Part shown: positions 36,945-49,719 of the stretch, one piece after another
Numbering within the stretch: the stretch's first letter is position 1
Layout: each line of letters opens with the position of its first letter
Source: Nomia melanderi
Taxonomy: Eukaryota > Arthropoda > Insecta > Hymenoptera > Halictidae
Reading direction: 5' to 3'
DNA length: 64,000 nt
Assembly: GCF_051020985.1 (NCBI RefSeq)
Contig: NC_135000.1
Span: 8,205,001-8,269,000 of the forward strand
Notes under the pieces: generated by a model
What the model was told of the DNA's origin: nothing
The model's database searches: none
What the model saw: only the letters and a program-made list of their open reading frames with translations
Made by a program: the position numbers and the translations under genes

Positions 36945-37328
36945 CATGTCTGCGCGCGGTGACCACAGCACTTGAATCATTCTGACTTGCTCACCATGCT
37001 CGGATAACCGGCGCAACTGGCGGTAAGGGTGGTTAAACCGACGCAAACCAGCCGATGATGTACGACCATACGGTAAACCACGCATGCACTAACTGAACCG
37101 GCCTCTGCCTTGGTAATGGCGTCTTCTTTTTCAAGTACCCGCGTTCAAGTTACGCTCCAGCCTCCTTACCTCGCGAGCTACGCGAAGTATTTCTCCTTCA
37201 ACTAATCAACTCCCCTAATTGCCACGGGTGATTTACATTGGGGAGCTCGAGTCATTCGATATCCGTAGTCTCAACTGTCGGATTGGACTGTTCGCTGGGA
37301 GAAGGGTTTTTCTAATTGACGAATTCTG

Positions 37329-37512
37329 AATAGTTGAGTAGTTGAGTAGTTGAATAGTTCAATAGTTGAATAGTTGAGTAGTTCAATGGTTCAATAGTTG
37401 AACAGTTGAATACTGGAATAGACAACGGGTGAATAGTGGAATAATTGTATAGTTGAGTAGTTGAATATTTAAATACTTGAATAGTTGAATAGTTGAATAT
37501 TCGAGTAGTCAA
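37329..37512 (+). repeat. Degenerate 8-bp tandem array, unit GTTGAATA
   Basis: The tract reads as GTTGAGTA, GTTGAGTA, GTTGAATA, GTTCAATA and further octamers for about 180 bp. It is the cleanest of four octamer arrays. Confidence 0.9.
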
Positions 37513-39271
37513 ACAGTTCGATTGTTTCTAATTTACCTTCTTGGGTGGTCAAGAACACTTTAGACTTTCAAACTAAAGAAAACTGAGACAAGTTTACAGA
37601 CGTTTCTACATTCTCAGTACAATTTCAAACGTACGGACGAACAATCCTTCCCGGAAAACAGTCGGTGCCTCGTGCGAAGCGATTAACATTGTTCCCAGCC
37701 AAATAGGTCGCGATCACGACGAAAACGCGTGCCGATAACGACAGAAACGGCCACGATATAGCCAATAAGCGGCGGGATAAGCGATCTTTGATGGATACCA
37801 GCGATCGGATAACGCACGATCAAACGCAATCAATCAAATGAGCAAGTCGCCGTGCAAAACCATATATTACGGGCCGGTCGAGTCGTCTTGATAGCCTGCG
37901 GAGACTGTCCGCCATGGAGGCCAGCCACCACCAAACGCTAATTTAATGATCCCGAACGAAAATAGCCCAGAAAACACTCGCGATGCTTCTCGTTCTCATT
38001 TCCCCGTACTACTCATTTTTCTTGCGTGGAAAATCTATCACAGACGGACCAGTTTCCATTAAAACGGGAAACCATGTTCGCAAACGAACATGGAACAAGC
38101 AATGAGCAATTATAACATTCTAAATTTTAACCGAATCAACTGCCAGTTCTTCCCATACTCTATAATGTTTATTTATAAACCCTCATAAACAAAACCACTG
38201 ATCCTCTATCTCAACAGTTCTCCACTTCGTTCCTTAAGTTCCACATAATTTAAATTCGAGCATATCACGAAAACCAGTCTACAACTTCCTATCTCCTTCA
38301 ATCGAATCGCACACGCGAATTAACAGCCACCGCAGGTCGATCTATTAACACGAGCCAATTTCATTCACGTTCAACTCTGTACACATTCTAAATACTCTAT
38401 GCAATCACGCGAACGTTACCTAATAATCGATTCTTAACCACCCAATTCCCAGATCCGAACGAGCGTCGATCCCGAGAACGGCGCAACAACCTCTACAATA
38501 AACTGGATGTTTAAAAATCAAGCATCGATAAGAATAATCGATCGCCAAACTTCCCACCGCGGATACTTCAAAGCGAACCGACGATCCGGAAAATAGAGCG
38601 AGCCGTAAAACGTACGCAGAGGCGCTGCACGAGGAGACAGGATCGGCGCGTGGATTCCCGGGATGCCTCGCGAAAGGATCGTCCCGATACCGGGATCCCG
38701 CGGCAGGATTAATTGGTCACGGCGCATAGTACGAGTCGACCGTCGAAATTTCCAAAATTATCGGGATGACACGCCGCGAAATAGCTCGCGTCGGCGGGGG
38801 GTCGAAGGTTCCCGGGGGTCGGCGCACGGCCGGGACAGAGGGAGGGTGGAGAAACACTTCGTCGCGAGGAACAATAGCTCGTTTGGGGTCGCGTAGCTAT
38901 GCAACGTATGACGTATAGCCCAATATCCTTGGTACAAGCCAGCCGTATGGTCCCGGCCCCCACCCCCGCCGCAGTTTCCCCACTGTTCCGACCCCCTTTT
39001 CATCGTCCCCCACTCGAATCTCCCCGTTCTCCGCTCTTGTCCTTACACCCGAGATCTTCGTCGCCACCTACCCCCCGCGAGGCAGCTCGTGTACGCGTGT
39101 AAATCCCCATCGGAGCGAACGTGTAATTACGTACGGGCTGGCTAATTAATTCGACGAACGCCATCCCCGCCCTTAGACGAAGCGTCGCGGGAAAAATGGG
39201 AGATGTTCACCGTTTCTGGAATCGTTTTATCAGCTTTGTGCTTGGTGAAGAGTAGTTGGGACGGTGGATGA

Positions 39272-39322
39272 ATTGTTGAGTAGTTAAGTAGTTAAATAAT
39301 TAAATAGTTAAATAGTTGAATA
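39272..39322 (+). repeat. Short 8-bp array, unit GTTAAATA
   Basis: GTTGAGTA, GTTAAGTA, GTTAAATA, ATTAAATA, GTTAAATA and GTTGAATA follow each other exactly in register. Confidence 0.88.
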
Positions 39323-41995
39323 AGAAGGAGGAAGAATAAGGAAAAAGAATTCTGAAGGCGAATATTAATTATCGGATTGAATTCGAAGGAAAACAATACG
39401 GAAATGCCGAAAAACACGCCGTTCGCGTCTCCTCGCGCGAGCGACAAGATGGCGGCTCGTTTCGACGCGATAAATCGCGACTAGTTTCAACAAGAGAGCT
39501 AGCATTGTTTTTCTACAGTGCCAACTGCGTCGAGATTCGATTACCCAGCGAAATCACCGACGCACGGTGCATTAAACCGAACATTTATAACCCGGTTAGC
39601 GCATTTCGCCGGCGACCGATCAATTTTTATTAACTTATACCGAAATTTCAGATAAATAACCGTCGGAGTTATTTCGCCGGTTCGCGATTGAAACTCGCGG
39701 AATATCGCGATAAATAAAAACGGGACGATTAATTATTATTCCCCGTGGACGCTGATAAATCGACTGGTCATTCACGGTTTTTTTTTATACACGAGAACCG
39801 ACAGAAAGTCGCGATTAATATTCAAGATGAGCTGCGCCGAGCGCCTTCGGCGGGACAAAAATTCCATTTCGCTTTACGCCGCTTTTGGGCCGGCCTGAAT
39901 ATTTAACGTTCTTTTTCGTGGATTACACCGGAGCCATGGGAAATTCGAAACGGAGCGTCACGCGCGATAAGTAAAAGTCGGGGACAATTTATTTGGCAAG
40001 GTATCGGCGTTCCGAACTTTATCATTTTTTCAATCCCAACTGGACCCGCTTCTCGTTCGAGTCAATTTTCATCCGATGAAAGTGAACGTCGGTCGAAAGG
40101 TCACCGCTTCAATGGACATACAGAAATTATAAAGTTTCACACGAAGTTATAACGTTCGGACGTCGAAATATGATTGTTTCGTGAATCATTTGTGTTTTCT
40201 CATCGATTTACTTTGGAAGAATATTATTTCTATCTCGCTGGGAAACGTTGAAATACTTCTAGCGAACGATTTTCGACTGCACAACGTGAACGCGCGACGT
40301 TGACCTGTCGAAGATGCCGGAGATATTGTTCGATTAAAAATACAAACGGTTTATTTAGAAACCGACTGTCTTCGGGCACGTGACGAGAAACGCTAAAGGG
40401 AACTCGGAGTTCAGAAAATTCCGAGTGATGTCGGAACACGGTTACCTGGACAGTCGATTCCCAGTAGCGGGTTCTATAAGCAGTCAGACATCCGTGCAGT
40501 AGATAATGTCAATAACGGGGTCAACATTGCAGTACGTTTTTCCATTTTACCGTGCCGTGTGACACATTACGCGATTTTCTCGGCGAATACAATCAGACGG
40601 ATTAGGTACGAACCAACGATGTACTGGGTGATCCATTTGTGTCGGTGAATAGTTGACTAACAAAGTTATCGTACGATTATCGAGTATCGCTTCGTAAATT
40701 GAAGTTTTGTAGAAAAGGAAACTGACGAGATTGAAAATTTCCGGCTTTTGCATTATTCTGTATACAATTTAAACGGAATTTTATTATTTCTAAGTAATGC
40801 TCAATAACGATTTCCTTTAGTTTGACGCTTATTGCCTTCTCGTCGATCGTTGCTGATCATTTCAAACTTCCCTCGGTCCCGATACCAAAAATCCATAATA
40901 TTTTGTACTTCTTTCCGCGATGGACGGTATTACAGAATATATGCAACGGTTACAAAAACTATCCACCGGGCAACAAAGCGATTCAGCCAACAACGGATAT
41001 TGGCCCGGTGTATTTCGAAGAAACTTTCCCAGAACATTGGTTTCGAAATCAGTTTCAAAAGTTCCGTTTCGATGCTGCCGATTCAGAAAAGTTCCGTTTT
41101 TTCGATAGAAAACCAGCTGCTCGATAGTCGTTTCGAGCGATCCCTCGCCAATTAACGTGTCAATGGGAAACAACAAGATCGAAGAATTGAAGAATCGAGG
41201 AATTGAGAAACTGGAGTATCGCTAGTGAAAATTTCAGACCAGGAAACACGATGCAAATGAAAGTAACTCTAACACAAGGAGAAAACGATAACTAGATCAA
41301 ATTATTTTACATCCACTTCACGTTCTACATTCGCACAATACCACCAAAGAACAAGCAGAAATAACTGACAGACCAGAAATAACTGTGAAATATGCGGAAC
41401 GAAGGTAAATGAGTTCAATGACAAATCTGTCCGAATGGAAACAGAAGAAAAGACAGAAGTTCATTTCGTAATGGCGAACGAGAAACACAGTCCTGACCCA
41501 ATGTTATCGGTATACATAATACGCGCTCGATCGAAGGACGCCGGCTGCAAGGCAGTTTTTCCACGCGATCAGCGAAATTGCAACCGATAGACGCAGGAAC
41601 AACGGGGGAGGCGAAGAAAGGACGCAATAGGAGAACAACAGTCGAGAGCACTCGACATCTCGGACCTTCGGCCGGCGAATTCATCGCGGCACGTCCGCCG
41701 ACAAAGGCCAAGGCCAGAGAGCCGGCCATTCGCGAACAATAGTTCCAAGTTTGAGTAATAACTAGCGACGGGTCTCCGTGAATTTCGGACTCGAATGTCG
41801 CTGGGAGTTCGAGTGGACCTGGCCGGACCACGGCGAACCCTAGCTGCTCTGGCTATTGCATTTCTATTAAGAGGAATCGAAGGATTGGACTGATGAACTG
41901 GCTCGAGATTCGACGCGCGAAGCACAAGCATCGCCTCCGATCATTCCATTAGACTGATTGTGTTCTTAAGCATCTGAGCTCTCGTTGAACACGCG

Positions 41996-42120
41996 TTAAC
42001 CCTTGCGGACGAAAATCTGCTGAACTTCGAGAAGTCCGCTTGTAAGAAACTCGATTGTGCACAGAATTCCAGAAGCTTTCTAGTGCTCGGAAGATTTTCC
42101 GTTGAAACGTGGACGGTGAA
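41996..42120 (+). mobile_element. Family C left-end remnant
   Basis: TTAACCCTTGCGGACGAAAA starts like family C; the rest diverges. A decayed A-like interior (ACTGAAATAAAATAGCTTAA) lies further on near 42316. Confidence 0.4.
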
Positions 42121-42907
42121 GCTGTTTTACGTGAATATTTCACGTATTACCGTATCAAATCACGCGACTGATTTATGTCCTGTGAAACAATGAAGCGGAC
42201 AGCAATCTCTCGTTCGAGTAATTAAACGCAGCTTGTGTTTCAGATGTTGAAGCTCGGAGTCGCCATTGTTGCGGCATTCGACTGGCAGCTTTGTATTATA
42301 CATCGAGATACGGAGTACTGAAATAAAATAGCTTAATTCCTGTTGAAAATTTTCAATGTTTCTAATGGAACGCTTTACGGTAGATCAGCTAGATACAGTT
42401 AGCAGCAGAAACTCGCGACTTCGATCGAAGATCAGCGAAGACCGGCCGAATCGCGAACGATAATTCGTGATTTAATCAACTGTTGCACCCGAACTGTTGT
42501 CACGTGTAATCAGATATTTCATTTCGCCCGAGTTTCTGGCCGCAGCAAGGGTTCGAGAGTCTCGAACAGCCATCGCTGGCGGTAGCACGAAGCAAGCAAG
42601 CAGGAAGCAAGTCGCGGCAGGCGGGCCGGCGCTCGTTAGCGCCGGTAATTGTCACTTGTTAGGTGGCGGGTTGTCCTCTAGCCGGTAATCCCCAGTTTTG
42701 CGTCAACTACCCCCTGGTTCGCCACTCGAAAGGAACCCGAGAGCTTTTTCAAAAGCGCTTCAACGACCGAAAGCTCGACCGAAAGCCTCTTGTCAACGAG
42801 TCCTTCTATTTATCCTGCCCGCCGCTCCTCGGCGCCATTCTTTTCCCTTCGAGACTCGATTTTTCGCACCTGCCCGTTCAAGATGCTGGAAACGCGGCGT
42901 CCCAATT

Positions 42908-43075
42908 CTTCGGTGATCGGAAATCGGTCGGGAAATCGAAGAATTCGATTGGGAAGTTAAAGAGTTCGATTGAGAAATCAAATTATATCGGAGAATTAAA
43001 GAATTCCACTGGAAACTCAGAGAAATCGATCAGAAAATCAAATTATTCGATTGCAAACTGCAAGAAATTAATCGA
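42908..43075 (+). repeat. 21-bp tandem array that stays open as a 7-residue repeat
   Basis: Units such as TTCGATTGGGAAGTTAAAGA(G) recur every 21 bp, with one 18-bp and one 22-bp unit. In the plus frame open from 42663 to 43097 they read as SIGKLKS, SIEKSNY, SIRKSNY and SIANCKK. A gene is not otherwise supported: I saw no splice sites or domain. Confidence 0.75.
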
Positions 43076-46000
43076 TATGCTAACAGTCAACTTCTAGATG
43101 TTCCTCACGACTGAAATTTGAACGATTTTAAGGACTATCTACGACTGTCTGTCCAAATTTGGAACGTTTGCTCAATTAATGTACTGGAAAACAGTTGGTT
43201 GTCTATCAGAAACGATAGTTGTGCCGGAAAAGCTATTTCATCGCGAGGAAACTTTGGAAATGCAGAAAACACAGCGATTCATTCAAGGTTAGAGGATTTC
43301 TTCGGGAAAGGGATCGATCGGGTGAACTACGCTCGCCAGACTGCGTCTATGCACTCGAGATGGATCTCGTATGCACCTGACGCCAAAGGAAAAGCTAGGG
43401 CACCGAGGGCCCAATGCTCTCTCGCCGGAGAAATATCATCGAACAGCTATAAAGACGTATCTAAATTTTATTGTCGCCTATATCTCATTTACGACAGTCT
43501 GTAAAACCTGCTGCGACTCCCGTGCTCGCTGAAATACGAGCCGTCTGTAACCGTGAAGAAAAACTGAGACAAAAAGGAGATTTGTACATACATTTTCCCG
43601 AGAGTCAACGGACTTTTCCAATCACTCTCTCAACGCTGAAACTACGGAACAGGTCAGATTCGATAAATTTTGCAGGTACGCGCCAGATTGAATAAGAAAC
43701 AACAAACGAATCTCCAAATAACTGGACGAGGAAATTACGAGCAGATAAGGCGGCAATAAAAACGGATCATTCCTACTCCCCCCGAGTCGCCTCGTTAATT
43801 GGTGTATTATTAATTTGAGGATCAGGAGAATAAAAATCCGACCGCCCGCGTCCCACCGGCTAATTGTCAGTTGAACGTTATTACCTGAAATTCTCGGAAA
43901 GCGAAACAGCCGGTAATTCATTAAACGCTCGTATAATTGCCGTTTTACGAGCATTTAACCGGTCCACGCGGCGCACACACCCACTCCGCAAGGGTGCGTC
44001 GCAGTTTTTCACTCGGACAACGAAACGGCTGACAAATCTCGATAAAAATCCGAGCGAATTACGAAACGCGGATCGGCCGGTGTGTTTGCTTCGTTTAAAT
44101 GGCGGCGTAAGAAAAGCAAATTCCGGCCGGTGATTTTGGCGCGTGTTCCGGCGGAGGGTTCATCCGAGCGGAAGCTGCGCAAGTCAAACAAATAACCAGT
44201 TAACGTGCAATACACGCGGCCGATGTTATAAATTTTCCAAATAAAAATGTTCCGACGCGCGTTGTTGCTATTGTTGCTTTCTATTTTTCACGTGTTTGTT
44301 CCTTTCGCCGCGGAGAACGGAAGGAACGATCGATGCTTTTCAATTAAACATTATCCGACGCAACGGTTCCCCTTTGACCTCGCGGCATCATCGTTCCGCC
44401 ATTGTGGCGCGGTCGAAAACACGCGTTCGAAAACCGAGAAAACGAGAAACTCGCTCCATTAACGCGCTCGTTAGGTTTTCAAACGGAAAATCGGTCCTTT
44501 GTGTCCATCGAGATCACTCAATCTCGGAACGCTTTCAGTGTCGTAGACGCTGTAATGATTCTTGATGATTATGATTGGCGAATTTTGAATCTACGGATCG
44601 TAAGACTGTTAGGGAATGATTCCAGCTTCGAAGTTTCTATTTTGTTGGCAACGTTGCTTCAATCACGTAGGATTCTCTTTAAATAGTTCAGTCAGTAAAA
44701 TATAATTTCAATGATTTAAAATCTTCAAACAGAATACATTTGTTTATAAACTACAGTAAATCTCGGTAAATCTACCGTTAAAGAACGCCGAGGAGATCCG
44801 ATGTATTGTAACGGCTTCCGAGTGCGAAACACGCGATCGGCGACGGTTCGAAAATTCGTTAATCAAGCTGACAATGAAAACCGCGCCGAAGTTATGCACA
44901 TCGCAAAGGGATAATAAGGGATTACGTAAATTACGAATCGTTTTAAATACAAAGCATCCGATGAAACGCTGCCGAGAACGGCGATCGATTTCGCGCCGCT
45001 GTAAAATTTGTTAATAAAACGGTTTTCAATATGGCGACTGAGCAACCCGCCGCGCTATTCGAGTATAAAGCCGGCGGCGGCGGTTTATACGCGAAATAAT
45101 GGCACCGTTTCATTTTTCTATTCCGACGGAACCGGATTAAAATCGACGATACGTCTCTTTCGCGGCGGGAATTCGAAAAACGCGTGCACACACGATTTAT
45201 GGCTCGCGCTGAACCGAAAAAAACCGACTCGCGGCCGTGATTACCGTTGCGAGGAGGGAAATAGTTAACCAGTCAATTTGTCGCTGATAATACCTTATAA
45301 ACATCCGTTCTTCCGCGTTCAATAGGATATTTTTAAATTATACGCAGTTCCGAGATTCGTAATTAGACAGTTTCATGCATTGGAAATAAGCATGGACCTT
45401 AAAATGTCTTCTCTGAGATTTCTCTAAGGATTATTCTTCGATCGTAGAATAATTACATCTATCCAACAAGCTCGCATCGTAATCATTGGCCGCTGTTTTA
45501 CACCGAAATCGAAACTAAATGCTAAAGATCCATGCAGTTCGGCTTCCTCCGGCGAAGATTCTGAACGTTTCGATAATCATCCTCCATACTTACATTCCCG
45601 GAGACGAACGTTGGTAAATACCTTCGATTCGAGATCACTTGACACAGATATTTTCGCCTCCGCGCGCGGGAGCTGAAGCCGATTCGCGTGATCGAAGGGA
45701 AACGGCGGAACAACAAAACAGAAATAAAAAGTCGGGGCCACAGAGGCGCGTCCTCGAGGGGACGATCGAGGGAAAGTGTCGCTCGATCGGGGTTTTCGAT
45801 AATATTTGCAGTGTACTCGAGGCCGGGCGTCGATCAGCCAGAAAACGACGGAAAAAATTCCGCTGTCGGCGTAAGTAGCGGCGAAGGTCCCTCGCCGAGT
45901 CGATTTTCTCCTCCCGCGGGAGAGGAGAGACCGCGTACCACCTTCCTTTTTTTTCCCCTCGGTTTTTGCTGACTTGCTTTCGATAAAATTAAAATCAATT

Positions 46001-46458
46001 TAGCCGCGGCGGCGTGTAATTTGCTCGTGAATACCCATTAACGCGTCTCATTTCTCGCCGGAATAGTCTGTAAACACCGGCCCCCTCCGCTTCTCATCGC
46101 GGTGTTCAGTGATGGGATCGCTAACTAGAAGTCAAAATTGAAATTCATGAGGTCGTCGATTCTTATTCGGAACGCTCCAGATAACGGTCATCCCTGTTTC
46201 GCGATCCTTCGATATTTCTTCCGCGATTTCCCTCTTCTCCGCTTCGAGTTTAACCTCCGAAAACGAATTCGGAATTCCTTCCTCGAGAAATGATGAAGCC
46301 CCCATGGTAAGCAGGGGAAATTATGGATCTCGGATAACCTTGTAAGGTCGAAGCTTTTTATAATGAAATATTAATCGTCGAAATGTTCTTCGTTGGAACT
46401 GTGTTCGATACAAAATGGCATCCTTTGGAGATGTTAAATTTGTTGCTTCCATGTTTAT
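43076..46458. other. No identifiable gene
   Basis: Nothing supported. A frame at 44247 starts with a hydrophobic, signal-like N-terminus but has no other support. Confidence 0.45.
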
Positions 46459-46548
46459 TTAACCAGTTGTTTTTGACGAGTATGCTCGTCATCACTGACT
46501 TTTCACGACACATTGTAGACACTTTTTAAAGACAAACAGCTAACTGGC
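46459..46548 (+). mobile_element. TTAA MITE, family E
   Basis: TTAACCAGTTGTTTTTGACG on the left and AAACAGCTAACTGG on the right bound about 90 bp, with the dyad GACGAGTATGCTCGTC. The right TTAA is lost. Confidence 0.65.
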
Positions 46549-46567
46549 GAACGCGTTGGGGATCATT

Positions 46568-46811
46568 TTAACCCCTTGGCCTGTGACTTTTTTCTCAACT
46601 CTGATCGATACGGCCACTTTGTCATTAATAATTTATTAGAAAAAGAGGAAAATTCTAAACGTATGTTATGCTTGTATTTCCTTTTATGGATAATAGTCGA
46701 TTACAGAGGAATAATATTTACTTTGAATTCGAACTGAGTAATATACATATTTGTTGAATCACGTTGAAAATCTTCACCACGAGGCTCACTCGTTGTAGAA
46801 CAAGGGGTTAA
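46568..46811 (+). mobile_element. TTAA MITE, family F
   Basis: TTAACCCCTTGGCCTGTGAC and GTAGAACAAGGGGTTAA bound 244 bp with an 11-bp terminal repeat. It is the only copy in the window. Confidence 0.75.
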
Positions 46812-47193
46812 TGGAAAAACCCTGCTGGCGATATTTCACCGTACCGAAGATCCCTAATTGAACCCGTCGGATCTATCGTCATCGCGTTAACAACGATCGC
46901 GGATCGGAAAGCCTGTTTATCGTTCGCGGCGGCCTGTTAGAATAGATAATTAAATACGAGAGGCTTAACACTTCGCCAGCGTGCGCGGCGGTACGCGCAA
47001 CGGGAAGGAAGAGGGGATGGTTTAACGAGGCGAATTATTAGGCCGATTAACTCGTGCCGATGATCGAGATCGGAACTGCAAACGTACCGTTCCAATTCGC
47101 GGATGGAAAAAGGGAACAATCGAACGGGAAATTTCGTTCCCCGAAATATTCGGGAAATAGACACGCGGGAAAGGGAATTAAGTGGATGGAATA

Positions 47194-47517
47194 TCAACCC
47201 TTTGAGGACGAAAGTCATTTCGACAACGTCAAGCTTTCATATTTAGAACACAACGTCGCGAACGAATAATTCGACTAATAAGAGCTACTCACAGCTCACT
47301 TTCCTCTAAAATTTAGTTCAATACACAGAGCGTCGCAAAAGAGTGATCCAACACTTTATTAGCTGGTAAAACGCTGAATTTTCTACTACAAAACACGGTT
47401 ATAAACATTCAAAGCAAATTGTACGATATTTAATAAACACTTTGTAAACGATCTCACGATCGACACTCTGCTGAAGATTTAGAATACTTCAGGAAGTCCT
47501 CGCCCGCGAAGGGTTAA
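47194..47517 (-). mobile_element. TTAA MITE, family C-like, long
   Basis: TCAACCCTTTGAGGACGAAA and CCTCGCCCGCGAAGGGTTAA bound 324 bp, longer than other C copies, so the middle may include another insertion that I cannot define. Confidence 0.6.
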
Positions 47518-48239
47518 GTGGAGAAATATGAACAGCGAGTTTAAACACGAAATTGGATAAGTAATCGAAAGTTGTGTTTCAATTCCCGAAGTTTCGATAC
47601 AATGAAAGATCTCCGGGGAAGCCGCTAGAAATGGATTCGAATGGTTCGAGGTATTGTTGATTATCGATTTGGCAACCGGCGATTCTTGGGGAAGAAGACA
47701 CTGTACAGCTAAAGTTGGTAGGAATTATGTTCGTTCGAATAACGAGGCTAACTATTTTTCAAGTTCCCCTCCCCGGCTATTCTTCGCCGCAACTTCGACC
47801 GAAGTTTCGCATTTTCTTCGAGGCTACATCCCGTAACGGCGCCCCGTTCAAATAGAATACACACCCCGACAACGGACCACCGGCGTCACCGAGAAAACCG
47901 AGCAAATACGCTCGGCCGGAGTACATTCAATTTGCAAATCCCTGTCGCGTCGCGCGGTGCGCAAAGTGGCGGCGATGAAATTATTACCGCGGGTCGGGGA
48001 AAAAAGCTGGACGACGCCCGATATATTCCGCCGCTGTCTCGGCGAACTTTTCGACCCGATGTTTTCGCTCGAATCTTTGTAATTGACGATTGCGTGACTC
48101 TTTTAGCGTCGAAATACCGAGCAGCATTAGGAAAAGCGAAGATAGTCCCCATTTTGCCATTCACGGTTAATTAACCGGTTAAGTATCTGTTGCGACTTCT
48201 GAAAAGTGTGTATTTACTTAGAACATGTAGCAGGAAGTA

Positions 48240-48330
48240 AGTTAGAGCTGTTTTCGACGAGTATACTCGTCGTAACGCAAAACCTTGTAATTTCTTTGCG
48301 ATGAGTTGACTCGTCGAACACTTGTTTATG
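48240..48330 (+). mobile_element. TTAA MITE, family E, decayed
   Basis: TTAGAGCTGTTTTCGACGAG with GACGAGTATACTCGTC at the left and a related GATGAGTTGACTCGTC near 48300-48315. End TTAAs are lost. Confidence 0.45.
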
Positions 48331-48832
48331 AGTTTTATATGTCCCAAAAGATGATGGAATGATTCGTTGATGGAAATGTAAAGAAAAGGAATCCAAAGAG
48401 AAAAGAAGGCAAACGAGAACGAATTTTTTCGTTCATTGGGAACAAAGCAAGCTTAATCGGTGTTCCGCTGGGAAAGTGAACGTTCCGTTCGAATTTCGAC
48501 GTAATTATTTCCGCGTGTCGCAATGCGTGGGCGGCTCAATTCCGTGCCGACCGAAAATGTCGATGGTGTAACGATAAATGTAGGCGACCGCAATAATTTC
48601 TGACCTGTTTCGCATGTTGTGCCGATATAACACCGTATTGTCCGACGCGCGGAATGGATCGTTTCGTAAACGACAAATCATCGTGCATAAACATAATAGA
48701 TTATTACTGTCTAACGATTGTCAACGGCTGTGTCGTGCGCCTGCGATATTATAACAGCAAATACCCGGGGCCGAATCGCGTCGATAAAACGTTCGAGTCA
48801 GGTTGAATTTACTTGTCCGCTTAGCCGTGCAA

Positions 48833-48970
48833 TGTTCCCCCCGTAACGTCGCGTTTTCGTCATCCTTTCAGCGTGTTATTCCGCCCGGACACGGAATAAC
48901 TTTCGTCTTTTTCGTACACCGTACGCGTTCGGCTGGGACTCACCATTATCGCGACGTTACGGGGGGAACA
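48833..48970. mobile_element. MITE-like element with perfect 21-bp inverted repeats (not TTAA type)
   Basis: The first 21 bases (48833-48853), starting TGTTCCCCCCGTAACGTC, are the exact reverse complement of 48950-48970. Inside, GTTATTCCG (48875-48883) pairs exactly with CGGAATAAC (48892-48900). No clear target duplication is seen: the 8-bp flanks CCGTGCAA and CACTGTAA agree at 5 positions. The superfamily is unknown. Confidence 0.7.
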
Positions 48971-49680
48971 CACTGTAACTAGTGGGTAGACTATTGCGAT
49001 CTGAATAATTTCAGTGAATTCCTGGTCAAATAGACGGGAAACGCGATATTCGCGCGGAAAGTCGTTTTACAGGTTCGCATTAACGTTCAAAATAATGATC
49101 ACCGGGATATAAATATCCCTGCAGAGTAAACAAAAAGAGGTGATACGTGAGACTAAATTGAACGACGAACACGATACCGCTCTGATAGAATATATCACTC
49201 CGATCGAATCAAAATAATATCGTATTCATCGCGGATATTAATTTCAAAGATATTTATTTCCGTTCTCCCCTGCGCGCGCGCGCCGGCCCATCGGATCCCA
49301 TTAAATATATAAATTATCATGTGCAACGGATAAGTAAGTAATACATACGATTTACTTTATACGTTTCACAATATGCGCCCACAGTGTTAATCCTTCAGCG
49401 GATTAATTATTCGAATAACGAGAGAACTCTTTATTCTTCTCTAATATTCCAAACTTACATGACACCGTTCGCGATTCTTTCCCAGGAACGGTCTCCGGTT
49501 CAGCGAATCCTCGTTCGTGAACCATTGAATATCAAGTTCGGAAAATTGGTCGTCAGACAAATGCGGTATATGAATTGTTATAGCAACGGTGTCTCGTCGC
49601 GAGAGTCAGCAACAGAGTCCATTGTAGCATTCCTTACGGCCTCTTTATTCCGCGGCGTTTCACAGAAAAACAAACGAACA

Positions 49681-49719
49681 CGAGAGAGACAGAGAGAGAG
49701 AGAGAGAGAGAAAGGAGAG
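49681..49719 (+). repeat. GA microsatellite
   Basis: CGAGAGAGACAGAGAGAGAG and further GA units. Confidence 0.88.

Larger units (their letters stand above)
37513..42907. other. No identifiable gene
   Basis: Mixed CpG-rich and AT-rich DNA with only the short octamer array at 39272 and a C remnant at 41996. Open frames overlap on both strands. Confidence 0.5.

Noticed and set aside
44247..44462. Short frame starting with a signal-peptide-like sequence (MFRRALLLLLLSIFHVFVPF)
   Set aside because: Good start context and hydrophobic core, but no homology I recognise, no splice sites and an overlapping frame in another register. Left as chance.
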